From contig JASENG010000011.1 of NCBI GenBank assembly GCA_030027265.1, positions 88,227-152,226 on the forward strand: 64,000 bases of DNA. Reading direction: 5' to 3'. Source of the stretch: Lysinibacillus fusiformis (lineage in GTDB: Bacteria; Bacillota; Bacilli; Bacillales_A; Planococcaceae). Shown one piece after another: positions 9,290-18,765 of the stretch. The notes beneath the pieces are model-generated. The model had not been told where the DNA came from. It did not search any database and saw nothing but the letters and a program-made list of their open reading frames with translations. Position 1 is the stretch's first letter; every line of letters starts with the position of its first letter. Both the position numbers and the translations under genes were made by a program.

Positions 9290-9326
9290 AAAGCGACTCT
9301 AAGCGTTCTAGGGTCGCTTTTTTTAT
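9290..9326 (+). terminator. Terminator of lplJ
   Basis: Stem AAGCGAC-CTA / TAG-GTCGCTT with one mismatch, followed by seven T, just after the lplJ stop codon. Confidence 0.88.
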
Positions 9327-9492
9327 TTGCGATACATATAGGGGCTGTTGTTTATAGGGGAACTCTTTTTTGATACACTGTTAAGGAAGCATAAATTTTG
9401 GCAACAATGGACAACGACAATCGCTCGTAAGAAAGATACATCGTGTCTAAATAATAATAATCAAGCATTCCAATAACATTGGGGGAATGAAT

Positions 9493-10197
9493 ATGGAAAC
9501 TACACGGATATTTATCGTGGAGGACGATCAAAAAATCGCCTCTCTTTTAGCAGATACATTAAGAAAATATCAATATGAAGTTGAAATCGTAAAAAACTTT
9601 GAAGGAATTGTGGAGGAGTGCACGGCCTTTCTTCCTCACATTATTTTGTTGGATATTAATTTGCCATCCTATGATGGGTACTATTGGTGCAGGCAGTTAA
9701 GGCAGCATACGAAATGCCCGATTATTTTCATTTCTGCACGGTCAGGTGAAATGGATCAAATTTTTGCATTGGAAAATGGCGGTGATGACTTCATCACAAA
9801 GCCTTTTAATTATGAAATTGTCCTTGCAAAGATTCGCAGCCATCTTAGAAGAACCTATGGTGAATACTCCTCACGCCAAGAAGAAAGAACGATTTCTTTG
9901 GGGCAGTTAACTTTGTACCTGGAGCGAATGGAATTGCACAAAAAGGATGTCGAAATTCCATTGCAGAAAAAGGAATGCATCATTTTAGATTTACTTATGG
10001 GACAAGCCCCAAAGGTAGTATCACGTGAAAAATTGCTTGAAGAGCTATGGGATGATCAAGCTTTTGTAGATGAAAATACACTGAATGTCAATATGACACG
10101 TGTACGTAAGAAATTAGCTGATTATGGGGTTCATTCCGTTATTGAGACAGTGCGCGGAGCAGGGTATCGTTTTGTTTTAAATTCGGAGGAAGAGTAA
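9493..10197 (+). CDS. BceR-type response regulator
   Basis: OmpR/PhoB-family response regulator, 234 residues. The receiver domain shows the acidic pair (VEDDQ), phosphoacceptor Asp54 in IILLDINLPSYDG and the Lys in FITKPFN. The C-terminal winged helix ends with the recognition region NTLNVNMTRVRKKLADYG and VRGAGYRF. The ATG at 9493 lies 7 bases after GGGGG; an ATG at 9487 is too close to it. Its stop overlaps the kinase ATG by one base. By family it responds to cell-wall-active peptides signalled through the ABC transporter encoded downstream. Confidence 0.92.
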   Translation: METTRIFIVEDDQKIASLLADTLRKYQYEVEIVKNFEGIVEECTAFLPHIILLDINLPSYDGYYWCRQLRQHTKCPIIFISARSGEMDQIFALENGGDDFITKPFNYEIVLAKIRSHLRRTYGEYSSRQEERTISLGQLTLYLERMELHKKDVEIPLQKKECIILDLLMGQAPKVVSREKLLEELWDDQAFVDENTLNVNMTRVRKKLADYGVHSVIETVRGAGYRFVLNSEEE

Positions 10198-11201
10198 TGG
10201 GGTTGAAGCTATTTATAAAAGAACATATTTCCTTCGTATTGTTTGAAATAATTATTGTGCTGTTTATTATGTCGCTGTATTGGTTGGATGGCTTCAGAAA
10301 TATGAGCACGGCTATTTACACAATGATTATAAGTTTAATTCTCATTATTTCTTATTTGGCTTTTCGTTATATGCGGCGTCAAAGCTTTTTTAAAAAAATT
10401 ACACAATTGCCACAAACGATGGAGGATGCATTGCAAAAAAATGCAAAGTCTTTTGAGCATACACAAACTGAAAGCTACCTGCACGAGCTATATCGCGTTT
10501 ATCAGCATGAGGTGCAGGTGCTGTATGCCTCTCAGAATCGTCAGGAAAAATTTCTGAATCAATGGATCCACCAAATGAAAACACCGGTTTCCGTACTGGA
10601 ATTATTATTGCAGGAAGATGCCCCGCTTGATAAAAAAAGTGTGCAGGAAGAAGTGGATCGCATCAAAAGAGGGCTGGAAATGGTGCTCATGAATGCCCGG
10701 CTTGAAAAATTCGAGGACGATATGCAAATTGAACGGGTGTATTTGAAGCAAGTCGTGAATGCAACTATCAATGAAAATAAGCGTTTATTTATTACAAAAC
10801 GGGTGTTCCCGGAAACACAGATCGATGATGACTTAGTCGTTGCAAGTGATTCGAAATGGCTGAAATTTATATTAGGGCAATTTATAACAAATGCTGTAAA
10901 GTACACGTTTGAGCAAAATAAACGGATCATGGTCTCGGCAACGAAGAATGATTCAGAAGTGAAGCTAACGATTCGCGATGAAGGAATCGGGATTCCTAAA
11001 TCGGATTTAACGCGGGTAACTAAAGCCTTTTTCACTGGAGAAAATGGGCGGAAAACAGGTGAATCTACAGGGATGGGCTTGTATTTGGCCAGTGAAATCT
11101 GTGAAAAACTTGGCCATAAATTTGAGATTGAATCAGAAGTAGGGGCAGGTACAACGATCACTCTTACATTTCAGTGTTTAGAGGCCACTCTTCTAGAATG
11201 A
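10197..11201 (+). CDS. BceS-type intramembrane-sensing histidine kinase
   Basis: 334 residues with two close transmembrane helices (about 12-31 and 36-56) and almost no extracellular loop, the hallmark of kinases that sense through a Bce transporter. The H-box is NQWIHQMKTPVSVLE with His125; the N-box ITNAVKYT, G1-box DEGIGIPKSDL and G2 GESTGMGLYLASEI are present. The ribosome site GGAGGAAGAG lies inside the end of the regulator gene. Expected partner: the regulator just upstream. Confidence 0.93.
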   Translation: MGLKLFIKEHISFVLFEIIIVLFIMSLYWLDGFRNMSTAIYTMIISLILIISYLAFRYMRRQSFFKKITQLPQTMEDALQKNAKSFEHTQTESYLHELYRVYQHEVQVLYASQNRQEKFLNQWIHQMKTPVSVLELLLQEDAPLDKKSVQEEVDRIKRGLEMVLMNARLEKFEDDMQIERVYLKQVVNATINENKRLFITKRVFPETQIDDDLVVASDSKWLKFILGQFITNAVKYTFEQNKRIMVSATKNDSEVKLTIRDEGIGIPKSDLTRVTKAFFTGENGRKTGESTGMGLYLASEICEKLGHKFEIESEVGAGTTITLTFQCLEATLLE

Positions 11202-11225
11202 ACTTAAAGTTAAGAGGGATAATCG

Positions 11226-12002
11226 ATGTCAATTTTACAAGTACAAGATGTGACAAAGGTATATGAAGGGAAAGTGACAAACCGTGCACTAAACCAGCTG
11301 TCATTTGAAGTGGAAAAGGGCGAGTTTTTAGCAGTGATGGGACCTTCTGGCAGCGGAAAGTCAACCTTATTAAATCTTATTTCAACCATTGATCGGCCGA
11401 CTTCCGGTGAAATTATTTTCAATGGAACAAAGCCGCAAAATCTAAATCTCACAGAACTTGCTTATTTTAGAAGAAGAGAACTCGGATTTGTCTTCCAGGA
11501 TTTTAATTTGTTGCCGATGTTGACCGTTGAAGAGAATATTGTGCTCCCTTTAACACTGGATCAAATGAGCGTTAAGGTAATGGAAGAGCGATTGATGGTT
11601 TTAGCAGAGAGGCTTGATTTAACAACGATTTTACAAAAACGTCCGAACGAAATTTCAGGTGGGCAGGCGCAAAGAGTAGCAATTGCCAGAGCCTTGATTC
11701 ATCAACCAGCCATTATTTTAGCAGATGAACCAACTGGAAATCTGGATTCGAACAATTCACGAGAAGTGCTTGAACTACTTAGTAAGATTAATCAAGAAAG
11801 GCAGGCTACCATCATTATGGTAACTCATGATCCAATAGCGGCGAGCTTTTGTGATCGGGTGCTATTTATAAAAGACGGCGAGTTTTTCAATGAAATACAT
11901 CGCGATGACCGTCGCCAAACATTTTTCCAGCGAATACTAAATGTGCTTAGTTTATTAGGGGGTGGACAAGTAGGTGACCTTTCATCAATTCGCTTACCGT
12001 AA
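11226..12002 (+). CDS. BceA-type ABC transporter ATPase
   Basis: 258-residue ATPase of the MacB/BceA class. Walker [10 protein letters not shown] (about residues 39-47), Q-loop VFQDFNLLP, signature ISGGQAQR (about 143-150), Walker B IILADEPTGNLDS and the switch His in MVTHDP. It starts 25 bases after the kinase gene and overlaps the permease gene by 29 bases. It powers a transporter that protects against peptide antibiotics such as bacitracin or lantibiotics; which one is not visible from sequence. Confidence 0.93.
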   Translation: MSILQVQDVTKVYEGKVTNRALNQLSFEVEKGEFLAVMGPSGSGKSTLLNLISTIDRPTSGEIIFNGTKPQNLNLTELAYFRRRELGFVFQDFNLLPMLTVEENIVLPLTLDQMSVKVMEERLMVLAERLDLTTILQKRPNEISGGQAQRVAIARALIHQPAIILADEPTGNLDSNNSREVLELLSKINQERQATIIMVTHDPIAASFCDRVLFIKDGEFFNEIHRDDRRQTFFQRILNVLSLLGGGQVGDLSSIRLP

Positions 12003-13905
12003 CGTCATAAGAAATATCCGAATTTATGCGGCATTTTTTATGGCGAGTTTTTTTTCGGTACTCGTGTTTTTTATTTACTCCATGCTAATGTTTCACCCGG
12101 AAATTGAGGATGGATTTTTAGGAAATGTGCCAATCATCTGGATGGTTGTAGCCGAAATTATTTTAGTTGTATTTTCCTGGTTTTTTATTTTTTATTCGAT
12201 GAAGGCCTTTCTGGAGGCAAGAGCGAAAGAATTTGCCATTCTGCTCCATTTAGGGATGGAAAAGAAGCAGCTCTCAAGGCTGATTTTTTTGGAAACGATT
12301 ATCATTGGTTCGATTTCCATCATACTCGGGATAATCTTCGGCTATGCATTCTCTAAATTTTTCTTTATGATTGTCCGAGAAATTCTGATGCTGGAGGATT
12401 TGCCATTATATCTTTCATGGGAGCCCTTTGTATTAACCATTGCCGTTTATTTAAGTGCATTTATTCTTATTTCCTTGTTTAGTGTCCACTTCTCGCCGGA
12501 TCGAAAAGTCATTGATTTGCTGAATGGGTATAAAAATATTCAGATTGATGTGGACTTTACAAAAAGAAAAGCGATTCTCGGGATTGTGCTCATCCTAAGC
12601 GGATATGTGCTTGCCCTCTTGACTACGCGGTCCAATATGATCATGTTTTCTGTTTTTATCCCTTTCTTAATAACGATTGGAACGTATTTGTTTTTTACGG
12701 ACACAACGCAGTATGTTGTGGATCGAATGAAAAATAGAAGAATTTTTTACTGGAAAAAGTCAAGAATGCTTCCGGTGGCAGAGCAAACCTTTATTCTGAA
12801 AAATAACGGGAAGATGTTCTTTGTAATGACAATCGTAACGACCCTGGCATTTTTGTCCATTGGATTGCTTGCAACCCTATCTTCCTATACCTCACAGTAT
12901 GATAAATTAAATCCCCTGGGGTTAATTTATAAAGGGCATATTGATAATCCATATGAGCTTGAACATATTTCCTCTCTTATCACAGAGCTGGAGGATAAGG
13001 GATTGTCGTATCAGTTGACGAGATTTACGGTCTTAAAGCAGACATCTTCTTTTACAAATTTTGAAGTAGAGGTGTTTAAAGAGTCAGATATTAATAATCT
13101 GCTGTTTTCTTATGGGTATCCAATGGTGCGCTTGAGAAGAGGGGAGGCGATGTTTATCCCTTATTCGAAGGATTCGATAAAGGAATTATCCAAGAAAAAG
13201 GTTGAGACCGTCCTGCTGGAGAATAATGTGAAATTAACGATTGATCAAGTGTATCCAAACCTCATCTTTCCATCATCCATTGTTAGTTTAAATTCGATCA
13301 TTATTAGTGATGTGGATTTTAGAAGATTAGTGCATCCTTATAGCGGTTATCCCCATGTAGAACCAGGGTATCATTTATTTACTTTTGATATTCCGCAGTG
13401 GATCGAGGCGAAGGATGTGGGAGTAGGTATTCAACAGAAGGTCGCTCAGGAATATTTAAAAGAAGATTACAAGCTTCCATATTATTTTGAAAATGCAGGA
13501 TTAAATTATTCTTATATATTATCTACCTATTCATTATTTACTTTAGTCGGCTTGTTGGTAGCCGCAGTGTTTTTATTGGCGGCGGGTAGCTTTATATACT
13601 TTAAATTGCATACCAGCCTAGAGGCGGAGAAGAAGAAATTCGATGTTTTAAAGCGTATGGGGATTTCAAATAATGAGTTGAAAACTTTGGTAACCAAGCT
13701 TTTATTTCCACAATTCTTTCTGCCATGGGGTGTGGCGCTATGCCACAGTCTATTTGCGTTCTTCGCGCTGCAGAATATCATGAAAAATTATGTAAATGTC
13801 TCCATTGTAAAAGAAGTGGTCTTTGCATTTGTCTTTTTAGTGATTATAGAAATTATCTACTTTAATTTAATTAGATGGCGATATATCGCCCATGTAAGAG
13901 AGTAA
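11974..13905 (+). CDS. BceB-type ABC transporter permease
   Basis: 643-residue membrane protein with FtsX-like regions at both ends. There are about ten hydrophobic segments: one near residues 15-38, three between 50 and 170, two near 200-240, one near 280-305, then a long soluble stretch (about 306-505), and three at the C-terminus. The large extracellular domain between segments 7 and 8 is the ligand- and sensor-determining part of BceB-type permeases. GTG start with GGGGGTGG upstream, inside the ATPase gene. Together with the three genes before it, it forms a complete RSAB module. Confidence 0.92.
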   Translation: MTFHQFAYRNVIRNIRIYAAFFMASFFSVLVFFIYSMLMFHPEIEDGFLGNVPIIWMVVAEIILVVFSWFFIFYSMKAFLEARAKEFAILLHLGMEKKQLSRLIFLETIIIGSISIILGIIFGYAFSKFFFMIVREILMLEDLPLYLSWEPFVLTIAVYLSAFILISLFSVHFSPDRKVIDLLNGYKNIQIDVDFTKRKAILGIVLILSGYVLALLTTRSNMIMFSVFIPFLITIGTYLFFTDTTQYVVDRMKNRRIFYWKKSRMLPVAEQTFILKNNGKMFFVMTIVTTLAFLSIGLLATLSSYTSQYDKLNPLGLIYKGHIDNPYELEHISSLITELEDKGLSYQLTRFTVLKQTSSFTNFEVEVFKESDINNLLFSYGYPMVRLRRGEAMFIPYSKDSIKELSKKKVETVLLENNVKLTIDQVYPNLIFPSSIVSLNSIIISDVDFRRLVHPYSGYPHVEPGYHLFTFDIPQWIEAKDVGVGIQQKVAQEYLKEDYKLPYYFENAGLNYSYILSTYSLFTLVGLLVAAVFLLAAGSFIYFKLHTSLEAEKKKFDVLKRMGISNNELKTLVTKLLFPQFFLPWGVALCHSLFAFFALQNIMKNYVNVSIVKEVVFAFVFLVIIEIIYFNLIRWRYIAHVRE

Positions 13906-13976
13906 CAAGAAAAACGTTATAAATAGAATAATATTTATTTTTCGACAAGAAATACCTCATAAAATACAAAACCCTA

Positions 13977-14005
13977 TTGTTTTATTAGTATATTTATTTT
14001 ATAAT
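13977..14005 (+). promoter_or_regulatory. SigA-type promoter of lcfB
   Basis: TTGTTT (13977-13982), a 17-base spacer and a perfect TATAAT (14000-14005). Predicted start near 14012, inside the FadR site that follows. Confidence 0.75.
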
Positions 14006-14013
14006 ATTTGGAA

Positions 14014-14029
14014 ATGAATCAATATTCAT
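14014..14029 (+). promoter_or_regulatory. FadR operator at lcfB
   Basis: The palindrome ATGAAT-CAAT-ATTCAT fits the FadR (YsiA) box of Bacillus, which has the form TGAATGA-N-TCATTCA. It overlaps the predicted transcription start, a good position for repression. In B. subtilis lcfB is a FadR target, relieved by long-chain acyl-CoA. The regulator gene itself is not in this window. Confidence 0.7.
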
Positions 14030-14081
14030 TTTACTTCGTTTTTAGTTTAACGGAGGCCAAATGCAAAGGGGGATGGGTGTT

Positions 14082-15632
14082 TTGAATTTAGTTGAACGTG
14101 TTCGACAAACCGCATTAGAACAACCCGAAAAACATGCATATCATTTTTTAGGGAGAGACACTACATACGGTGAATTTGAAGAAACTGTTAGCAGATTTGC
14201 AGCAGGCTTACAGCAACTAGGGGTAGAAAAAGGAGATCATGTGGCGTTTTTATTAGGAAATACACCACATTTTTTAATTTCGTTGTATGCAACTATGCGA
14301 ATCGGAGCAACAGCAATTCCTGTAAATCCGATGTACACGCAAGATGAGATTGCTTATATCATTCAAAACGGCGATGTTAAAGCCGTGATTGCACTTGATC
14401 TATTGCTGCCTTTAGTGGAAGTAGGGGTGAAAGTATTACCACAGGTAGAAAATTATATCATTTGTGAAACAACTCAAGATATAGGCGAAAAAGTGAATGC
14501 GCTATCAAACAGTGCAAAAGAGAAAACCAAGCTTTTCTCTCAAATTCTAGGTTCACCAGTCGAATCTGTAGACCCGGTAAAAGTAGAAGAAGATGATACA
14601 GCAATTATTTTATATACTTCAGGAACTACGGGCTATCCAAAAGGGGCTATGTTAACGCATCGCAATTTATATTCAAATGCTCGTGATGTTGGCCACTATT
14701 TAAGCATGACTCCTGAGGACCGAGTGATTGCGACATTGCCGGTATTCCATGTATTTGCGTTAACAGTAGTTGTCAATGCACCGCTTCTTCAAGGGGCGAC
14801 AGTTCTATTGGCGCCTCGATTTAGCCCAAGCGAAATTTATGATCTGGCTGAGAGTCAAAAGGCGACTGTTTTTGCCGGCGTACCAACCATGTATAATTTC
14901 CTTTATCAATTCGATGGAGATGCTGACAAGTTTGCTGCATTGCGGTTAGCTGTTTCTGGCGGTGCACCATTACCTGTACAAGTTCTCCATGATTTTGAAG
15001 CGAAGTTTAAAGTGAAGGTATCAGAAGGGTACGGGCTGTCAGAGGCTTCACCTGTCACATGCTTCAATCCACTTGATCGTGAACGAAAAGCCGGCTCCAT
15101 CGGGATGTCAATTTCAAATGTTGAGAACAAAGTTGTCGATGAATTCGGAAACGAAGTGCCGGTAGGAGAAGTGGGAGAGTTAATCGTTCGCGGTCCGAAT
15201 GTGATGAAGGGCTATTATAAAATGCCCGAGGATACAGCTAATGCAATCCGTGGCGAATGGCTATACACTGGAGATTTAGCGAAAAAGGATGAGGATGGCT
15301 ACTTCTATATTGTTGATCGCAAGAAAGATATGATCATCGTTGGAGGATTTAATGTGTATCCACGTGAAGTAGAGGAAGTATTGTTCACCCATCCGAACGT
15401 AGTAGAAGCTGCAGTGGTTGGTTTCCCGGATGCAAATTTAGGAGAAGCGGTACATGCTTATGTCGTATTGAAGGAAAACAATACAACGGTTGAAGAACTG
15501 CAGGCATTCTGTGCACAACGTCTTGTGAAATATAAAGTTCCAGCAGCAATCGACCTTTTGGAGGAGCTGCCGAAAAATTCAACAGGCAAAATTCTGCGCC
15601 GTTCCTTAAAACAAATCGAAAGAGCAAAATAA
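14082..15632 (+). CDS. lcfB: Long-chain fatty-acid--CoA ligase
   Basis: Activates fatty acids to acyl-CoA for degradation; member of the AMP-forming ligase family. The phosphate-binding loop YTSGTTGYPKGAMLTH (about residues 178-193), GYGLSEASPV (A5), YTGDLAKKDEDGYFYIVDRKKDMIIVGG (A7-A8, written here as separate motifs YTGDLA and DRKKDMIIVGG) and the C-terminal catalytic Lys in KNSTGKILRR are intact. The TTG at 14082 gives an N-terminus like B. subtilis LcfB (NLVERV) with AAAGGGGG 9 bases upstream; ATG at 14061 with GGAGG is a real alternative and would add 7 residues. Single gene, FadR box at its promoter, own terminator. Confidence 0.93.
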   Translation: MNLVERVRQTALEQPEKHAYHFLGRDTTYGEFEETVSRFAAGLQQLGVEKGDHVAFLLGNTPHFLISLYATMRIGATAIPVNPMYTQDEIAYIIQNGDVKAVIALDLLLPLVEVGVKVLPQVENYIICETTQDIGEKVNALSNSAKEKTKLFSQILGSPVESVDPVKVEEDDTAIILYTSGTTGYPKGAMLTHRNLYSNARDVGHYLSMTPEDRVIATLPVFHVFALTVVVNAPLLQGATVLLAPRFSPSEIYDLAESQKATVFAGVPTMYNFLYQFDGDADKFAALRLAVSGGAPLPVQVLHDFEAKFKVKVSEGYGLSEASPVTCFNPLDRERKAGSIGMSISNVENKVVDEFGNEVPVGEVGELIVRGPNVMKGYYKMPEDTANAIRGEWLYTGDLAKKDEDGYFYIVDRKKDMIIVGGFNVYPREVEEVLFTHPNVVEAAVVGFPDANLGEAVHAYVVLKENNTTVEELQAFCAQRLVKYKVPAAIDLLEELPKNSTGKILRRSLKQIERAK

Positions 15633-15643
15633 TATAAAAAAGC

Positions 15644-15679
15644 TGATGATGTCTCAAAAAATGAGGCATCATTTTTTTA
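15644..15679 (+). terminator. Terminator of lcfB
   Basis: ATGATGTCTCA / TGAGGCATCAT stem with one G-U pair and a five-base loop, followed by a run of seven T. Confidence 0.88.
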
Positions 15680-15688
15680 TTTGAACGA

Positions 15689-15736
15689 GGACCAGGTCCA
15701 TATACAATTCAGAACAATTGTATATGGACCTGGCCC
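15689..15736. repeat. Perfect 18-bp inverted repeat, REP-like palindrome
   Basis: CCAGGTCCATATACAATT (15692-15709) pairs exactly with AATTGTATATGGACCTGG (15716-15733) over a six-base loop; after one mismatch two more G-C pairs extend the stem (15689-15690 with 15735-15736). No T-run follows, and it lies after the lcfB terminator and before the next promoter, so it is not needed as a terminator. The GGACCAGGTCC/GGACCTGGCCCC ends resemble REP-type palindromes of Bacillales. Confidence 0.6.
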
Positions 15737-15764
15737 CTTGACTATTTTGATTTTTAAAAATTGT

Positions 15765-15792
15765 TTGACATAAAGGGAGGGAGTGATAAACT
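15765..15792 (+). promoter_or_regulatory. SigA-type promoter of the S9 peptidase gene
   Basis: A perfect TTGACA (15765-15770), 16-base spacer, then TAAACT (15787-15792), 45 bases before the start codon. Confidence 0.6.
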
Positions 15793-15837
15793 TTATATTA
15801 CGGAAATCGAAATAGTAGTTTGAAAGGGTGGACAAAG

Positions 15838-17841
15838 ATGGTCGAAAAAAGAGTGCTAGAAAAAAAGGATTTATTTAAAATTCAATCTGTTTCAAATCCA
15901 CAGCTTTCTCCTGATAACCAAGAGGCTGTATTTATCAAAACGAATATAGATGAAAAGGAAAATAAATATTTTTCGGAAATTTTCCATCTCAATCTTGATA
16001 CAAAGAAAGTAACGCAATGGACTTTTGGAAAGGAACGCATTTCCTCTCCAAAATGGTCGCCAAATGGGGAGCAGGTGGCATTTCTCTCCAATCGAAATGA
16101 AACGAACCAGTTATTCATCATCAATAAAACGGGTGGTGAAGCTAAAAAAGTCACATCCGTTGAATCAGGCATCAACTCTTTCGTCTGGTCTCCATGTGGC
16201 GAGAAAATCTGGATTACGAGCAGCTTGAAGGAAGGTGCAACATTTACAGATCCAGCCGATAAAGCGAAGGAAGAAAAAGATAAGGAAAAACCAACTGCTT
16301 ATGCAGTAGATAAAATGCGCTATAAAATGGATGGTTTAAAAGGGCATGGCTTAAGGAAACAACAGGTCTATTCCCAAATTGGGATTCTTTCATTGAAGGA
16401 TGAATCGATTGAGCAATTCACTGAAGGAAACCATTCCCATTCAATAAATGATATTTCACCAGACGGAAAAAAAGTGATTATTGGCGTTAATCGTGATGAG
16501 CAAAACGATTATAATTTTAATCAACCACTAATCATGGTGGATGTCGAGACGAAAAAAGAAACAGTTCTAGTCGATCATGAAGGGTATTACGGCGGAGCTG
16601 CATTTTCATATGATGGCAGATACGTAGCGTATGCAGGCAGCGATGCAACATATAAAAATGCCACACACTCGAATGTGTATATTTATGACATCGAAAATGG
16701 CTTAACTCAAAACTTAACAGAAAGTATTGATGCGCCGGTTGGGGATTACGCTGTGGCAGATACGCAGCAAGGCATAAATTCTCCAAGCGTGATTTGGACA
16801 GGAGCCAATGATCTATACTTCCAGCTTTCAAACCTAGGGGATGTGCAGCTGTATTACGCAAGTTTGGATGGCGCTATCTATCCTGCTTCTCCTGAGGGTG
16901 AGCATGTTTATGATTATGCTATTTCAAAGGATGGCCAATTGGGAATTATCGCAGTGTCGAATCCAACATTCCCTGGCGAGCTATTTGTTTATGAAATTTC
17001 AAAAGGTGAAAGAACGCAAGTAACTCATTTTAATGATGAATGGCTTAGTGAAGTGAAGCTTTCGAAAGCAGAACCGGTTGTCTATACAAGTACAAATGAT
17101 TTACAAGTGCATGGTTGGTTAATGAAGCCGGCTAATTTTGAAGAAAACAAGAAATACCCATTGATTGTGGAAATCCATGGCGGACCGCATACAATGTACT
17201 CAAATTCCTTCTTTCATGAACTGCAATTGCTAGCTGCACAAGGCTACGGGGTTTTATATGTTAATCCGAGAGGCAGCCATGGGTATAGTCAAGACTTTGT
17301 AGACGGTGTGCGCGGCGATTATGGCGGCGGTGATTACGAGGATATTATGGCAGGACTGGACTACGTTCTTGCAGAGAAGACTTGGATCGATGCGGATCGT
17401 CTAGGGGTAACAGGCGGCAGTTATGGCGGCTTTATGACGAACTGGATTGTGGGACATACGAAGCGCTTTAAAGCTGCAGTAACCCAACGCAGTATTTCAA
17501 ACTGGATCAGCTTCTTTGGTGTTTCTGATATTGGTTATTATTTCACGCCATGGCAAATTGGTACGGACATGATCGACCCTGAAAAACTATGGGAGCATTC
17601 ACCATTGAAATATGCAAAAAATGTGGAGACGCCGCTATTAATTTTGCATAGTGAACTGGATTTCCGTTGTCCGATTGAACAGGCGGAGCAATTGTATATC
17701 ACGCTAAAATCAATGGGGAAAGAAACGAGCTTTGTACGTTTCCCTGACAATAATCACAATCTATCGCGTACAGGTACACCAAATTTAAGAATTGAACGTT
17801 TAGATCACATGGTGTCATGGTTTGAGAAATATTTGGTTTAG
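15838..17841 (+). CDS. S9 family peptidase (acylaminoacyl-peptidase-like)
   Basis: 667-residue serine peptidase of the prolyl oligopeptidase clan. The N-terminal part (about residues 1-420) is a beta-propeller with WD/TolB-like repeats such as SPDNQEAVF, SPKWSPNGEQVAFLS and FSYDGRYVAYAG. The C-terminal alpha/beta hydrolase domain carries the triad Ser528 in GGSYGGF, Asp608 in HSELDFRCP and His640 in DNNHN. No signal peptide, so cytoplasmic. The ATG at 15838 follows AAAGGGTGG by 7-8 bases. It likely trims oligopeptides; the substrate is not known. Single-gene unit. Confidence 0.92.
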   Translation: MVEKRVLEKKDLFKIQSVSNPQLSPDNQEAVFIKTNIDEKENKYFSEIFHLNLDTKKVTQWTFGKERISSPKWSPNGEQVAFLSNRNETNQLFIINKTGGEAKKVTSVESGINSFVWSPCGEKIWITSSLKEGATFTDPADKAKEEKDKEKPTAYAVDKMRYKMDGLKGHGLRKQQVYSQIGILSLKDESIEQFTEGNHSHSINDISPDGKKVIIGVNRDEQNDYNFNQPLIMVDVETKKETVLVDHEGYYGGAAFSYDGRYVAYAGSDATYKNATHSNVYIYDIENGLTQNLTESIDAPVGDYAVADTQQGINSPSVIWTGANDLYFQLSNLGDVQLYYASLDGAIYPASPEGEHVYDYAISKDGQLGIIAVSNPTFPGELFVYEISKGERTQVTHFNDEWLSEVKLSKAEPVVYTSTNDLQVHGWLMKPANFEENKKYPLIVEIHGGPHTMYSNSFFHELQLLAAQGYGVLYVNPRGSHGYSQDFVDGVRGDYGGGDYEDIMAGLDYVLAEKTWIDADRLGVTGGSYGGFMTNWIVGHTKRFKAAVTQRSISNWISFFGVSDIGYYFTPWQIGTDMIDPEKLWEHSPLKYAKNVETPLLILHSELDFRCPIEQAEQLYITLKSMGKETSFVRFPDNNHNLSRTGTPNLRIERLDHMVSWFEKYLV

Positions 17842-17876
17842 ACTTTAATTTCTATTAACAATGAACTTTCCAACCA

Positions 17877-17905
17877 GTGACAACCAACTAGTTTTCTTGT
17901 AAAAT
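17877..17905 (+). promoter_or_regulatory. SigA-type promoter of luxS
   Basis: GTGACA (17877-17882), 17-base spacer, TAAAAT (17900-17905), 69 bases upstream of the luxS start. Confidence 0.6.
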
Positions 17906-17974
17906 GAAAGAGAAAGCTAAGTAAGCCGAGTGCTTATGTATACATTAATGAAAAGTAGAAACGAGGTTTTACAA

Positions 17975-18442
17975 ATGCCTAAAATGAACGTAGAAAGCTT
18001 TAATTTAGATCATACAAAAGTGGCTGCACCATATGTTCGGCTTGCTGGAATCAAAGAAGGGCAAAATGGCGATGTTGTTCACAAATATGATGTTCGCTTC
18101 AAACAACCTAATCTTGAACACATGAAAATGGACGCTCTTCATTCGATCGAGCACTTAATGGCAGAAAATATTCGCAATCATACAGAGCAAGTGGTCGATA
18201 TGAGTCCAATGGGCTGCCAAACAGGCTTTTATCTTACTATGATTAATCATGAAAATTATGAGGAAGTATTAACAATTTTAGAAAATACATTACAAGATGT
18301 TTTAAAAGCAACGGAAGTTCCGGCTTGTAACGAAGTACAATGCGGATGGGCTGCAAACCATAGCCTGGAGGGTGCTAAAGAATTAGCGGCTGAAATGCTT
18401 GAAAAGCGCAATGAATGGGCAACAATATTTAAAGAAGCCTAA
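17975..18442 (+). CDS. luxS: S-ribosylhomocysteine lyase
   Basis: Cleaves S-ribosylhomocysteine to homocysteine and DPD, the precursor of autoinducer-2, in the activated methyl cycle. 155 residues. The metal site HSIEH (His56 and His60), and the Cys in CNEVQCG near the C-terminus, are intact, as is the [11 protein letters not shown] region with the catalytic Cys. The ATG at 17975 follows GAGGT by 8 bases; upstream in-frame starts lack a ribosome site. Alone in its unit, followed by a terminator and a family A repeat region. Confidence 0.96.
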   Translation: MPKMNVESFNLDHTKVAAPYVRLAGIKEGQNGDVVHKYDVRFKQPNLEHMKMDALHSIEHLMAENIRNHTEQVVDMSPMGCQTGFYLTMINHENYEEVLTILENTLQDVLKATEVPACNEVQCGWAANHSLEGAKELAAEMLEKRNEWATIFKEA

Positions 18443-18500
18443 AATATTGATTTTGGGAGGAAGCCATAGTTTGATCACAGGTCCTCTAAAATCATATATC

Positions 18501-18543
18501 AATAGGGGGGAATCGCAGTGATTTTCTACCCCCTATTTTTATT
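18501..18543 (+). terminator. Terminator of luxS
   Basis: AATAGGGGG (18501-18509) pairs with CCCCCTATT (18529-18537), followed by TTTTATTT. Confidence 0.85.
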
Positions 18544-18554
18544 TCAGTGTGTTT

Positions 18555-18765
18555 GGAAATAAACGGAAAATTTCCGTTTAAATTAAAAATTCCCCCTATT
18601 TTCCTTAAAATAAAGGTAATTTTTCCGGCTATATTGCCCAAATCGTTGGTATTTCTTTAATCTAGAGCAGTTAATCGGAAAATTTCCCCTTAAATTTCCT
18701 TCTTAACCCTCCACTATATACATTAGACGGAAAATCTCCGGCTAACAATTCTTACTCCACACGAA
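18555..18765. repeat. Family A intergenic repeats between luxS and the YitT gene
   Basis: About four or five degenerate units with the core CGGAAAATTTCCG. The first holds a perfect 19-base palindrome AAACGGAAAATTTCCGTTT at 18561-18579; later versions lie near 18620-18645, 18675 and 18725. The same motif occurs at 7440-7590. The rest of the gap (18443-18913) holds no gene I can support. Confidence 0.65.
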
